Made by a program: the position numbers and the translations under genes. Below are positions 9,163 through 16,583 of a stretch of 22,131 nt of DNA, one piece after another. The stretch covers positions 1-22,131 of IMG/VR virus record IMGVR_UViG_3300025652_000633. The stretch is one strand, 5' to 3'. This DNA comes from a virus. The notes beneath the pieces were generated by a model that saw only the letters and a program-made list of their open reading frames with translations, was not told the DNA's origin and made no database searches. How positions within the stretch are numbered: the stretch's first letter is position 1; each line of letters begins with the position of its first letter.

Positions 9163-10122
9163 TTAAAAATCATCGGTCATTAAATCACCACCGATATTAG
9201 TTAATCTATTATATTCACCACCTTTAGTTTCAAAGAAGTTTTGACGTTCTACAATTGAGAAAGATGCCATAAAATCAAAAGGTTGTTCAACTTTAAAAAC
9301 AGTTTCTATATTATAATAAATTAATAAACTGTCCGTAACATATTGAATGTACTGAATAAGTTTATCTTTATCTAAACCTAGCACATAATTATTACCATAT
9401 ATTGACTCAACAAAAATCTTTTCTGTTTCATAGCAACCCAAAATCATTTCTTTGATTTCTGAAGCTGGTAACTTATATTCATCTTTAATATATTTGTTAT
9501 ACATATTAATACCAAGATGCATATGTAAAACTTCATCTTGTAATATTAATTCATTAGCCTGACCTAAACCTACTAATTGCGGATAACGCATTCTAAAGAA
9601 CATAAGCATTGCAAAGGTGCTAGAAAACCCCATACCTTCTAATAACGAAAACGCAACTAATCTTTGAATAATTGAACCTTCATCTAACCATTTTTGTGCC
9701 CACTTTACTTTAGCGGCTACAACTGGGTTAGTTCTAATGGCTCTAAACATAGCTTGTTTTTCTTCTTCATTATCAATTAATTGCTCAATTAATAAAGAAT
9801 AAGTTTCACTATGTACATCTTCGATATATGCTTGGTAGACATAATTAGATTTAATTTCTTCAACTTCTGAAAATTCTGATATTATTTCATCAGCCAAATT
9901 ATCTTGTACTAATGTATCTGAAACCCCAAAAAACGCTAAAAGGTTTTTTAGTATCACAACTTCTTCAGGTGGTATACCATCAAAAGTGTCTTTTGATAAA
10001 TCTAATTCTTCAGCAGTCCAAATTTTAGCTTGTTGCTTTTTATAAAACTCCCAAAGTTCATTATGAATTATTGGAAATTTCGTATCTCTATCACCGTTAT
10101 CTATCTTTAAATATTTGCTCAT
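9163..10122 (-). CDS. nrdB: Ribonucleotide reductase class I small subunit
   Basis: NrdB (319 residues) carries the di-iron centre and tyrosyl radical that activates NrdA. The metal ligands can be placed: Asp69 (GVSDTLVQDNL), Glu101 and His104 with radical Tyr108 in EDVHSETYSLLI, Glu162 (LLEGMGF), Glu197 and His200 (QDEVLHMHLG). The wording around Asp69 and Tyr108 is closer to what I know of eukaryotic and Bacteroidota R2 proteins (LAFF..SD, HSE.YSLLI) than to E. coli or T4 NrdB. It sits between the helicase gene (32 nt upstream) and nrdA (21 nt downstream), with the small-subunit gene first. All active-site residues are present, so it should be functional. Confidence 0.97.
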   Translation of the reverse strand: MSKYLKIDNGDRDTKFPIIHNELWEFYKKQQAKIWTAEELDLSKDTFDGIPPEEVVILKNLLAFFGVSDTLVQDNLADEIISEFSEVEEIKSNYVYQAYIEDVHSETYSLLIEQLIDNEEEKQAMFRAIRTNPVVAAKVKWAQKWLDEGSIIQRLVAFSLLEGMGFSSTFAMLMFFRMRYPQLVGLGQANELILQDEVLHMHLGINMYNKYIKDEYKLPASEIKEMILGCYETEKIFVESIYGNNYVLGLDKDKLIQYIQYVTDSLLIYYNIETVFKVEQPFDFMASFSIVERQNFFETKGGEYNRLTNIGGDLMTDDF

Positions 10123-10154
10123 TTTTCTTTATTTACTTTTTATTAATATTATTT

Positions 10155-11573
10155 TTATTCTTCTTTAAGAGTTTGCTTATCAAGAGCCTTTTGTAACTCA
10201 ATGGTTTTCATCACTGAAGCCGTATAAGCGTTGTTTTTAGTCTCTTTATATGATTGCATTTCAGAAGCTTTTAGGTAATTTCCATCATCAATATTAATTT
10301 GAATCTTTGCGTTATTAAATTCAACATCTGTAAAAATTATCCCATCAACTCCAAATCTAGATTTCAATATTGCCATGTTAGCACGACCACTTTCTTTTTG
10401 GTCTAAATCTTTTGCAATTGAAACTATAAAGTGACCGATTTGACCTTTTTTAATTGAACCTCCAATCATAGTTGAGTCAACTGTATCAGCATTAATCGAA
10501 TCTCTATTACCTTGAATAGCAGTCCAACCTACCATTTGGAATTCACTTAACAAACTTTCAAATTGTCTCATGATTGGGCCTTCAGCTTCATATCCTTTAT
10601 CATAATTTCTAGTTGATGTAATACAATCAATATAATCAATAAGGATAATATCAGGTTTTCTACCAGCAGCGGTTAACCTTCTAACATAGTTTTTGATTAT
10701 TGGAATGGTTGTCCCATCACTAGGAAATTTCTTTAATTCTAAATATCCACCAGCATCCTCAAATTCTTTTACTTTTTCATCAATTATTGGACGATTTTCA
10801 ACCAATGCTAAATCATTAAGTGCTATACTAGTCCAACACGATAAGTGCTTTCTCTGTATTACTTTTGGATTATCTTCGAAGAAGATTTGTAATACCTTAT
10901 AACCTTGACTATATGCAGTATTTGCAATTTTTGTAATCATTGTGGTTTTTCCAACACCAAATGGTGCTAATATTACCCCTAATTCACCCTTAGATAAACC
11001 ACCATCCATCTTTTCATCTAAACCACTAATACCAGTTGGTATAGGTTTTCTAAAGTCTTCACTTAATACGTCATCAATATTAAAAAATACATCAATACCA
11101 GCATCTTTATCTGAACCGACTTCAAGTGCTTTCTTCATTATTTCCTCACAAGCATCATAATCATCTAAATTACCTTTTTCAATAATCCCTTGAATTTCTT
11201 CCATGGCCTTACGAAGTTCTTGTTGTTTACAGAACTTCATGGCTTTGTCTTGGATATATTCAGAGTCTTTTAACGGAAGGTCTTTAATTTCTTCCATTTG
11301 TGCTGTAATATACATTCTAGTGGCATCATTATCACCTCTAGCGTTAAGTCTATAAATGAGACTTTCATAATCTAGAACAATTTCGTCAGTCTCATGAGCT
11401 TCTTTTATTTCAGAAGCGATAATCCTTAAATATAAATCAGTAAAATAATTAGAATCTATTATTGAGATAATATTACTCGAAAACTTATAATCTGTAATTA
11501 ATTGGGATAACAGTCTCTTTTGATAAGGGATTCCTAAGAACCCAAAACCAACATCTTTATTGATATTACTCAT
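10155..11573 (-). CDS. 41: Replicative DNA helicase, gp41/DnaB family
   Basis: The 472-residue product fits T4 gp41 (475), the hexameric 5'-3' helicase that unwinds the fork and recruits primase. The N-terminal helical domain covers about residues 1-160. The RecA-like motor carries Walker A APFGVGKTT at 203-211, the catalytic glutamate in FFED (Glu233), Walker B DIILIDYID at 308-316 (Asp313), and a polar motif QGNRD (Gln354). GISGLDEKMDGGLSKGEL just before Walker A is typical of DnaB-type motors. It starts 14 nt after the 198-residue gene and lies in one operon with uvsX, the 5' nuclease and nrdBA. No primase gene is visible in this window. Confidence 0.93.
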   Translation of the reverse strand: MSNINKDVGFGFLGIPYQKRLLSQLITDYKFSSNIISIIDSNYFTDLYLRIIASEIKEAHETDEIVLDYESLIYRLNARGDNDATRMYITAQMEEIKDLPLKDSEYIQDKAMKFCKQQELRKAMEEIQGIIEKGNLDDYDACEEIMKKALEVGSDKDAGIDVFFNIDDVLSEDFRKPIPTGISGLDEKMDGGLSKGELGVILAPFGVGKTTMITKIANTAYSQGYKVLQIFFEDNPKVIQRKHLSCWTSIALNDLALVENRPIIDEKVKEFEDAGGYLELKKFPSDGTTIPIIKNYVRRLTAAGRKPDIILIDYIDCITSTRNYDKGYEAEGPIMRQFESLLSEFQMVGWTAIQGNRDSINADTVDSTMIGGSIKKGQIGHFIVSIAKDLDQKESGRANMAILKSRFGVDGIIFTDVEFNNAKIQINIDDGNYLKASEMQSYKETKNNAYTASVMKTIELQKALDKQTLKEE

Positions 11574-11587
11574 ATTTTTATTATTTT

Positions 11588-12184
11588 TTAGTATGTTTCT
11601 AACTTAGCATATTCATCTGAACTTAGTCTGTTATATCTAGTTAAACTAGTTGAACCATATACTTTAGTATAAGACTTTTCGCTCATTGCATCTTGTATAA
11701 TTCTTATAATATTAGGAATTATACTCCTAATATCAATTTCATATCTAACATTAGGGTGGAATATTTTACCATCAAACATACCTATAGCAATTGAATCCTT
11801 TCGAATTGCATCTAAATTAAAATCACCGTCTTTATCACGTAATTTATTAACATTATTCTTTAATACCTCTAAAGAAAAAATATCCTCCTTATCATTTAAA
11901 TGATTATTTTGAGCATAGAAAGGTTTATAAGAATTATCCATACATTTATATTTGAAGAAATCTGGAATTAAACCTAATGTCATTTCTTGATTAATACCCA
12001 TAATATCATCTATCATTTCTTTAATCTCGAATGATTCTCTACAATCATTATTATAATTTTTTACATTGAAGTATCTTTGACAAATAATGTGGTCATTGAT
12101 TCTTAATATAAACTCAAAAGGTTTCACTATTTGCTTTTCGAATTGTCTTTGCTTTCTGTCTTTTTTATTAGCCATTTTGTTCAT
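11588..12184 (-). CDS. Unknown protein between 5' nuclease and helicase genes
   Basis: I do not recognise this 198-residue protein. The N terminus is very basic (ANKKDRKQRQFEKQ), followed by a mixed helix/strand body with a few Cys residues (IICQRYFNVKNYN, YKCMDN) and no visible nucleotide-binding motif or membrane segment. Its start overlaps the end of the 5' nuclease gene by 17 nt, or 8 nt if the second Met (12175) is used, and the helicase gene starts 14 nt after its stop. In T4 the genes between rnh and 32 include the helicase loader 59 and late co-activator 33. A loader or replication accessory role is therefore possible from position and size alone (T4 gp59 is 217 residues). Confidence 0.8.
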   Translation of the reverse strand: MNKMANKKDRKQRQFEKQIVKPFEFILRINDHIICQRYFNVKNYNNDCRESFEIKEMIDDIMGINQEMTLGLIPDFFKYKCMDNSYKPFYAQNNHLNDKEDIFSLEVLKNNVNKLRDKDGDFNLDAIRKDSIAIGMFDGKIFHPNVRYEIDIRSIIPNIIRIIQDAMSEKSYTKVYGSTSLTRYNRLSSDEYAKLETY

Positions 12185-13253
12185 TTATTAAATTTAATTC
12201 TTTCCGCTCTCTCTCTATTAGTTTTTTAAACGGAAGTAAGTAATTAGTGCTGAATGATTCGATTTGTTTATCGACACCATCACGCTTCATGTAGCGATAT
12301 ACATTTTTAATACCTCTATCTTCGATATCGCCCATTGGATTTCTATTGTATTCAACTAAATCCTTATTTTTTTTATCAATTAAAGGGTCACTTAAATCTA
12401 TAATACTTTCATTAATTTTATAGATATTTTTACCTTGTACACCTTGGGTGTTTGATTCGATAATATTAGTTAACGCTTTTAACGGTTTCTTTTTATCCTT
12501 AATACGTTGAGCTTGATGCTTCTTCGCTAATTGAATAATTTCCTTTACAGATAGTTCACGCTCTTTAAGTTCTGGAAAGAATTTTAATAAAGTCGTCTCT
12601 TTAACACCTTCAATACCTTTAATACTGTCGGAATTATCACCACCAATTACTTTAATTAGTTTTAAATTCTTTGGGTGATAGTTAAAATATTTGTTAAAAT
12701 TTTCTAAAGTTACGTAATCTCGAATTTTTCTATCACAGAAGTATATTCGAACATCTGAACTTATCAATTGGCCCAAATCTCTATCTGAAGTGCAGATAGT
12801 TATTTTCTCATTTGGCTGTTTTGTTTTGCAATAATAAGCTATAAAATCATCAGCTTCAACACCAGACTTAGAATTATCTATTAATTGTCTAATACATAAT
12901 TCCTCTAAATATTGTCTGATTAAAAATATTTCGGTTTTTTCTTGAATGTCAATTGGGTGTGTCCCATTAACGAAATCTTTATTTCTATCAGATTTATAAT
13001 CACTATAGAGTTCCCAACGCTGTTTACCACTGAACTTTCCATCCCAAAAGACAAATACTCTATAATATAATTCTTCTTGTAATAGTTTTCTAAGGATGGT
13101 AATAAAGATGTACAATCCACCTATATGGTCACCATCCCTAGTAAACATATCTTTAGCTCCGAAAAAACCTAGTTTAAACAAGGCATTTCCATCGATAAGT
13201 AAGGTATTTCTAATGTTCTTAGATTTACCGTATTTTTGCGGCTTTTTAGCCAT
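12168..13253 (-). CDS. rnh: 5'-3' exonuclease / RNase H, FEN family
   Basis: This 361-residue protein matches the T4 RNase H (305) and phage 5' exonuclease family, which removes RNA primers and flaps on the lagging strand. The acidic metal-binding residues are all visible: Asp21 (LLIDGNALF), Asp71 (VFWDGKFSGKQR), Glu133/Asp135/Asp136 (GVEADDFIAYY), Asp157/Asp159 (CTSDRDLGQL), and Asp206/Asp209 followed by the helix-hairpin-helix region (VIGGDNSDSIKGIEGV). About 50 extra residues lie mainly at the C terminus. It lies downstream of uvsX with 24 nt between, in an operon with the helicase, as expected for a fork enzyme. Confidence 0.92.
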   Translation of the reverse strand: MAKKPQKYGKSKNIRNTLLIDGNALFKLGFFGAKDMFTRDGDHIGGLYIFITILRKLLQEELYYRVFVFWDGKFSGKQRWELYSDYKSDRNKDFVNGTHPIDIQEKTEIFLIRQYLEELCIRQLIDNSKSGVEADDFIAYYCKTKQPNEKITICTSDRDLGQLISSDVRIYFCDRKIRDYVTLENFNKYFNYHPKNLKLIKVIGGDNSDSIKGIEGVKETTLLKFFPELKERELSVKEIIQLAKKHQAQRIKDKKKPLKALTNIIESNTQGVQGKNIYKINESIIDLSDPLIDKKNKDLVEYNRNPMGDIEDRGIKNVYRYMKRDGVDKQIESFSTNYLLPFKKLIERERKELNLINEQNG

Positions 13254-13277
13254 TTCACATTAATTTAAAAATTAATA

Positions 13278-14372
13278 CTATAAAATATCATCGCTTGACA
13301 TTTCACCTTCTTCAGTTACAAAATTGATTTGAGCACCATATTCAACCTTAAGTTTCTCATGTATAAACTCTCTATGTTCTTTTTTATATTCTTCAATTTC
13401 TGTCGGATTCCAATATCCGTGTGGGGTTGATGCAATCTTACCCTTTTTCTCTAAACCATTAATATGGTTTTTTTCACAACTAATTTTAGTTTCAATTCCA
13501 AATTGGAATTCATTACCTAATGAAGTTGCTTTAAGTTTAGCCGTACCGTGAGATAAAACTCCACCTAAATGCACTATTAATCTAGAATTATAGAACATAA
13601 ACTCACCACAACTGTGCTTAATTTTCATATTCATATTATCATACCAAATCTTTTGTACACAAATGAATGTGTTAGTGAAAGGTTTGTCTTGTCTTCTAGA
13701 TGAAGGTATTCTAAAGTTAACAATTGGTTGGAAAATTTTCATTGACCCAGCATTCCACATATTATTTGTAGTTGATGATATCGCAGATTTATATCCATTT
13801 AATGTTCCAATAGAATCCCAAAGAAAACATAAATTCTCTTGTAACAATCCTTCAGCTTGAGCATTTAACAATTCAGTCATATGAAGTGCTACATCCTCTA
13901 TTACTGGTTCATACCTTAAAGGGGTTTTACCCATCTTTGAATGTTGATGGTCATAGCATTCATAAGCTTCTAATAATTCTGAATTACCCATGAAAATAAA
14001 TTTACCTTCTGGTACTAATTCACCAGTATCTTCATTAACAACCCATTCAAATTCTACGCCACATGTTTTAGCGTGGTCCCAATGAAAGTTACCCTCTGTT
14101 TCATATATTACTGGCAAATCTCCAACTCTTTGTGCACCAGCAATTGCTTCATAAAATGCAGTTGATTTTCCCGTGTTGGTGTAACCTCTCACTGAAGATA
14201 CATAACCTCTTGGAAATCCAGGTAATTTAATGGCATCATGCCATGCTTTTGATAATGGAATCCATGATAATTCTTTATCTGGAATTGTCTTTGAGATTCC
14301 TTGTGATTTTTTAAAACTACTAAAATCGTAGTTAGCTTTCTTTACTGTTGTTTTACTTGGTTTTTTAGCCAT
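13278..14372 (-). CDS. uvsX: UvsX-like RecA-family recombinase
   Basis: The product (364 residues from the chosen start) is a RecA-fold strand-exchange protein that loads on gp32-coated ssDNA for recombination-dependent replication. Walker A GYTNTGKST lies at 63-71, an ETEG motif at 91-94 fits the catalytic glutamate region, and Walker B LCFLWDS at 181-187 (Asp186). The C terminus is acidic (EEGEMSSDDIL). I chose the ATG at 14372 (MAKKPSKTT): the frame stays open to 14453, but that extension lies across two hairpins in the intergenic region and codes for an atypical leader. It follows the gp32-like gene, and is the first gene of an operon reaching to nrdA. Confidence 0.93.
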   Translation of the reverse strand: MAKKPSKTTVKKANYDFSSFKKSQGISKTIPDKELSWIPLSKAWHDAIKLPGFPRGYVSSVRGYTNTGKSTAFYEAIAGAQRVGDLPVIYETEGNFHWDHAKTCGVEFEWVVNEDTGELVPEGKFIFMGNSELLEAYECYDHQHSKMGKTPLRYEPVIEDVALHMTELLNAQAEGLLQENLCFLWDSIGTLNGYKSAISSTTNNMWNAGSMKIFQPIVNFRIPSSRRQDKPFTNTFICVQKIWYDNMNMKIKHSCGEFMFYNSRLIVHLGGVLSHGTAKLKATSLGNEFQFGIETKISCEKNHINGLEKKGKIASTPHGYWNPTEIEEYKKEHREFIHEKLKVEYGAQINFVTEEGEMSSDDIL

Positions 14373-14405
14373 AATTATTTTTGAGGTACCCCGATTTTTT
14401 TCTAC

Positions 14406-14430
14406 TTTATCCCTAATAATTAGAGATAAA
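14406..14430 (-). other. AT-rich hairpin in the uvsX leader
   Basis: TTTATCTCTAA pairs with TTAGGGATAAA over 11 positions (one T-G pair) with a 3-nt loop on the minus strand. It lies between the GC-rich terminator of the gp32-like gene and the uvsX start. It is followed by an A run rather than a T run, so it is not a standard terminator. It may be an RNA processing or stability element, or part of the uvsX leader. Confidence 0.5.
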
Positions 14431-14458
14431 ATAAGGGGGTAGGTAAACCTCACCCCCT
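14427..14458 (-). terminator. GC-rich terminator after the gp32-like gene
   Basis: On the minus strand GGGGGTGAGG pairs with CCTACCCCC around a 4-nt loop with one bulge (about 10 pairs, 14434-14458), then TTATTTTATC. It starts about 20 nt past the stop codon. It should make the gp32-like mRNA largely monocistronic, as is the case for T4 gene 32. Confidence 0.75.
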
Positions 14459-14479
14459 ACATTATCTATTTACCTATTC

Positions 14480-15433
14480 TTAAAATGGTAAATCATCATC
14501 TTCTTCGACAGCGACTGGTACTTCCACTTCAGCAGTGTTAGTAGTATCAGCAACCTCTTCAGATGCTACTTTACTTGTTGGTTGTTTAGCTGTTGTTGCA
14601 GCTCCACCACCCATAGTGATTTGTGAATCTAAATCACTAGAAGTATCTTCTGTTTGTTCTTCCATCTCATCTTTATCAACAAACTTTTCAAGTTTCTTAT
14701 CCCAAGCTGGAGTTTTACCAGTTGCAACTAGTTTTAAGTAGTCATAACCTTTTACAGAATAAACATCTCCCCATGTCTTTTCACTGTTAACCCATTTTGT
14801 TGCTAACTCTGAATCTTCACTTAAAACTGTTCTATCATATCCTTGAATAGCGTTCACTACTGGATAAGTACCACCTCTTGGATTCTTAACTCTAACGATG
14901 TTTAGAATTAAATCTCTACCCTCTTTATCATCAAAGATATCTTCTTTACCAGCTTCCCAGTAAGTTTTACCAACTGCGGCAATTTTATCAAAGATACCTT
15001 CTTTTTTGTAATTGATTGGAAATCTCCAGAATTTTGGACCGTGGTCTTCATTTTCTCTGTCAATTACTTTAACAATATACATTAACCTAGCTTTAAATTG
15101 TTTAGCTAATTCTTCATCTGATTTTACACCAGTTGAAAGTAATTGTTCTCTCAATTCACAGAATGGGCAATCTTCATCATTAAGATGTTTAATACAAACG
15201 AACTTTCTGTTCTTTCCATCCACTTTTGCACTATGTACATGAACTTCTTGTAAAGGTGAACTACCATCATTTGTTGGTAAAATTCTAATTCTTTTCGTTG
15301 CATTATCAATACCATCTGGTAAGTAGGTTGTAAAATAGTTGTCTGGGTTAAACGCAGACTCACTTGAGCTTGATGTTGATTTCTCATACTGAGATAACAT
15401 CGCTAATAACGGATTCTTTTTTTCGTTACTCAT
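14480..15433 (-). CDS. 32: Single-stranded DNA-binding protein gp32-like
   Basis: This 317-residue protein (T4 gp32 has 301) coats ssDNA and organises the phage replisome and recombination. A zinc-binding set His67-X12-Cys80-X8-Cys89-X2-Cys92 (VCIKHLNDEDCPFCEL) matches the His-Cys3 site of T4 gp32. The N-terminal 30 residues are basic and Ser-rich, as needed for cooperative binding. The C-terminal 75 residues are acidic and end in EEDDDLPF, which is the tip sequence of bacterial SSB proteins. The start MSNEKKN follows a long A-rich, unstructured leader. The gene has its own promoter-like element and terminator, so it is expressed apart from its neighbours. Confidence 0.93.
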   Translation of the reverse strand: MSNEKKNPLLAMLSQYEKSTSSSSESAFNPDNYFTTYLPDGIDNATKRIRILPTNDGSSPLQEVHVHSAKVDGKNRKFVCIKHLNDEDCPFCELREQLLSTGVKSDEELAKQFKARLMYIVKVIDRENEDHGPKFWRFPINYKKEGIFDKIAAVGKTYWEAGKEDIFDDKEGRDLILNIVRVKNPRGGTYPVVNAIQGYDRTVLSEDSELATKWVNSEKTWGDVYSVKGYDYLKLVATGKTPAWDKKLEKFVDKDEMEEQTEDTSSDLDSQITMGGGAATTAKQPTSKVASEEVADTTNTAEVEVPVAVEEDDDLPF

Positions 15434-15535
15434 TGTTTTTTGTTTTTATTTGTTAATTTGTCCGATTCCGTTTTTTATGAATCGAAGTCTTTATTTGTAT
15501 TAACACCGCTTATAATTCACAGGTGTTAATCTTAT
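15434..15535 (-). promoter_or_regulatory. Structured 5' leader of the gp32-like gene
   Basis: The leader RNA can form two hairpins: TTAACACC with GGTGTTAA (15522-15529 and 15500-15507, 14-nt loop), and CTTCGATTC-side with GAATCGG-side (15479-15486 and 15461-15468, 8 pairs with one T-G). Some 27 nt of A-rich unpaired sequence (ACAAATAAAAACAAAAAACA) then runs up to the ATG. T4 gp32 represses its own translation by binding a structured element followed by an unstructured A/U-rich leader. The same layout here suggests autoregulation, by analogy only. Confidence 0.5.
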
Positions 15536-15541
15536 CTGAGT

Positions 15542-15549
15542 CAAATATA
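15542..15549 (-). promoter_or_regulatory. Bacteroidota-type -7 element for the gp32-like gene
   Basis: The minus strand reads TATATTTG, a full match to the TAnnTTTG -7 box of Bacteroidota promoters. It lies about 110 nt before the start codon and after the upstream terminator. I see no TTTG at the usual -33 spacing, so it may be weak or need an activator. Confidence 0.5.
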
Positions 15550-15555
15550 CTATAA

Positions 15556-15569
15556 TAAAAAGCTTTTTA
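15556..15569. repeat. 14-bp perfect palindrome in promoter spacer
   Basis: TAAAAAGCTTTTTA is perfectly self-complementary and lies 6 bp upstream of the TATATTTG box, where a -33/-7 spacer would be. It could be an operator for a dimeric regulator. A chance AT palindrome cannot be excluded. Confidence 0.35.
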
Positions 15570-15591
15570 GAAGTGATTTTCAAAATTTTTC

Positions 15592-15626
15592 AAAAAAAAA
15601 TGTGCGATAATAATTTATCGCACATT
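15592..15626 (-). terminator. Strong terminator after the acidic 240-residue gene
   Basis: On the minus strand AATGTGCGATAA pairs perfectly with TTATCGCACATT (12 pairs, 4-nt loop), followed by a run of nine T. It lies 28 nt past the stop codon and insulates the gp32-like promoter from upstream transcription. Confidence 0.9.
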
Positions 15627-15653
15627 AAGCATTTGGTTTTTAGTATTTTATAT

Positions 15654-16376
15654 TTAGAAAGTTTTATTAAATTTATATCCTTTTGAATCTCTAAATGAAT
15701 CTTTAATTTCTTGAGCATTAAAATCTCTATCTACTTCATCTTGGGTTAAAACATATTCTTTATCTTCTTTTTGAGTATCTTTCATTGCATCATAATTACC
15801 TTCCTTCTCAGCCCAGAAATCAGTTAATTTCATACTGTATGGATAAGAATCTAATGAACGCATTTCTAATTTTTCTTCAGGAGTTGGGTTTCTTCTTTCA
15901 ATTTCATTTTCTAAATGTTCAATCTTGGTATTAATAATAGCCATTTTTTCTAATGATTGTGTTAACTCATCAAATTTAGCTAAAAGCATTTCAGCTTTAC
16001 TATTAGCAGCATCAGCAGATGCCTTAGCAGCTTCAGTACCTTGAACTAATTCTGTAACGTCCAATTCAACTTCATCTTCCATTGGTTCTGGTTCTGGTAA
16101 AGGTTCATCCATTGCTTCTGGTGCTTCTGGAAATTCTTCCCCATCAGTTGCTTCTGGTTCTTCTGGAAAATCTTCCATACCACCTTCTTCACCACCCATT
16201 TCTGGTTCAGCATCTAATTCACTATCCATTTCTGGTTCAGCATCTAATTCAGCTTCACCACCTTCAATGTTTTCTTCATCTTCTACTTCATCTTCCCCAA
16301 TGTAAAAATCATACTCCATTAAAAGTTTGAACCTATTTCTATCTTTTGAATTATCTTCGTTTGTATATTTCTTCAT
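15654..16376 (-). CDS. Highly acidic Glu/Pro-rich protein, unknown function
   Basis: The 240-residue protein has a short basic N terminus (RNRFKLLMEYDFYIG). Residues 28-107 are extremely acidic, built from Ala-Glu-Pro-Glu type repeats (AELDAEPEMD, SELDAEPEMG, FPEEPEA, FPEAPEA). Residues 110-165 are helical and likely coiled coil (AAKASADAANSKAEML, IINTKIEHLENEIE). A mixed C-terminal region ends in DSKGYKFNKTF. The start overlaps the stop of the 60-residue gene as TAATG and a strong terminator follows. Acidic helical proteins with this layout occur among prohead core/scaffold proteins, which makes that role possible, but I do not recognise the family. Confidence 0.8.
   Translation of the reverse strand: MKKYTNEDNSKDRNRFKLLMEYDFYIGEDEVEDEENIEGGEAELDAEPEMDSELDAEPEMGGEEGGMEDFPEEPEATDGEEFPEAPEAMDEPLPEPEPMEDEVELDVTELVQGTEAAKASADAANSKAEMLLAKFDELTQSLEKMAIINTKIEHLENEIERRNPTPEEKLEMRSLDSYPYSMKLTDFWAEKEGNYDAMKDTQKEDKEYVLTQDEVDRDFNAQEIKDSFRDSKGYKFNKTF
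16196..16251 (-). repeat. 30-bp tandem repeat inside the acidic gene
   Basis: A 26-bp sequence at 16196-16221 recurs identically at 16226-16251, giving a 30-bp period that encodes two copies of ELDAEPEM. Looser repeats of a related unit continue at about 16085-16180. The pattern suggests growth of the acidic region by repeat slippage. Confidence 0.85.
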
Positions 16377-16558
16377 TACATTAATAATTGTCTACCATCT
16401 TCGATTATTATTTTCTTGTTAACTCTCTCAACAATACTTTTATCACGTTTAATGTGTTTTGGCGCACAGTTACCATCCATATCACATACAGTACCTTCTT
16501 CTTCTGTATTTTCAGTTTCAGCCAAAAACTTATTCAATTTATTTAATTTATCACTCAT
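16376..16558 (-). CDS. Small unknown protein upstream of acidic protein
   Basis: The 60-residue product begins MSDKLNKLNKFLAE, has a short acidic linker, a Cys pair in CDMDGNC, and a basic C-terminal part ending KKIIIEDGRQLLM. I see no membrane segment or enzyme motif and recognise no family. The gene is tightly coupled (TAATG) to the acidic 240-residue gene and has a 45-nt upstream gap with the 12-nt motif also present before gp25. It is probably a virion or assembly accessory protein, inferred from this pairing only. Confidence 0.7.
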   Translation of the reverse strand: MSDKLNKLNKFLAETENTEEEGTVCDMDGNCAPKHIKRDKSIVERVNKKIIIEDGRQLLM

Positions 16559-16583
16559 AATATTATTATTTAGATATTTGTTA

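Noticed and set aside
6970-10122. Possible intron or intein in nrdA or nrdB
   Set aside because: Both reading frames are continuous, of normal length, and carry all active-site motifs without insertions.
14373-14453. N-terminal extension of the uvsX frame by 27 codons
   Set aside because: The extension crosses the AT-rich hairpin and the terminator of the preceding gene and encodes an atypical leader; the ATG at 14372 gives the expected MAKKPSK-type start.
15461-15529. Pseudoknot in the gp32 leader like that of T4
   Set aside because: I could not find a loop-to-downstream pairing longer than a few bases without mismatch, so only the two hairpins are claimed.
16082-16330. Plus-strand Leu/His-rich open frame opposite the acidic gene
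   Set aside because: It is the antisense reading of the Glu/Pro repeat region, which avoids stop codons by composition.
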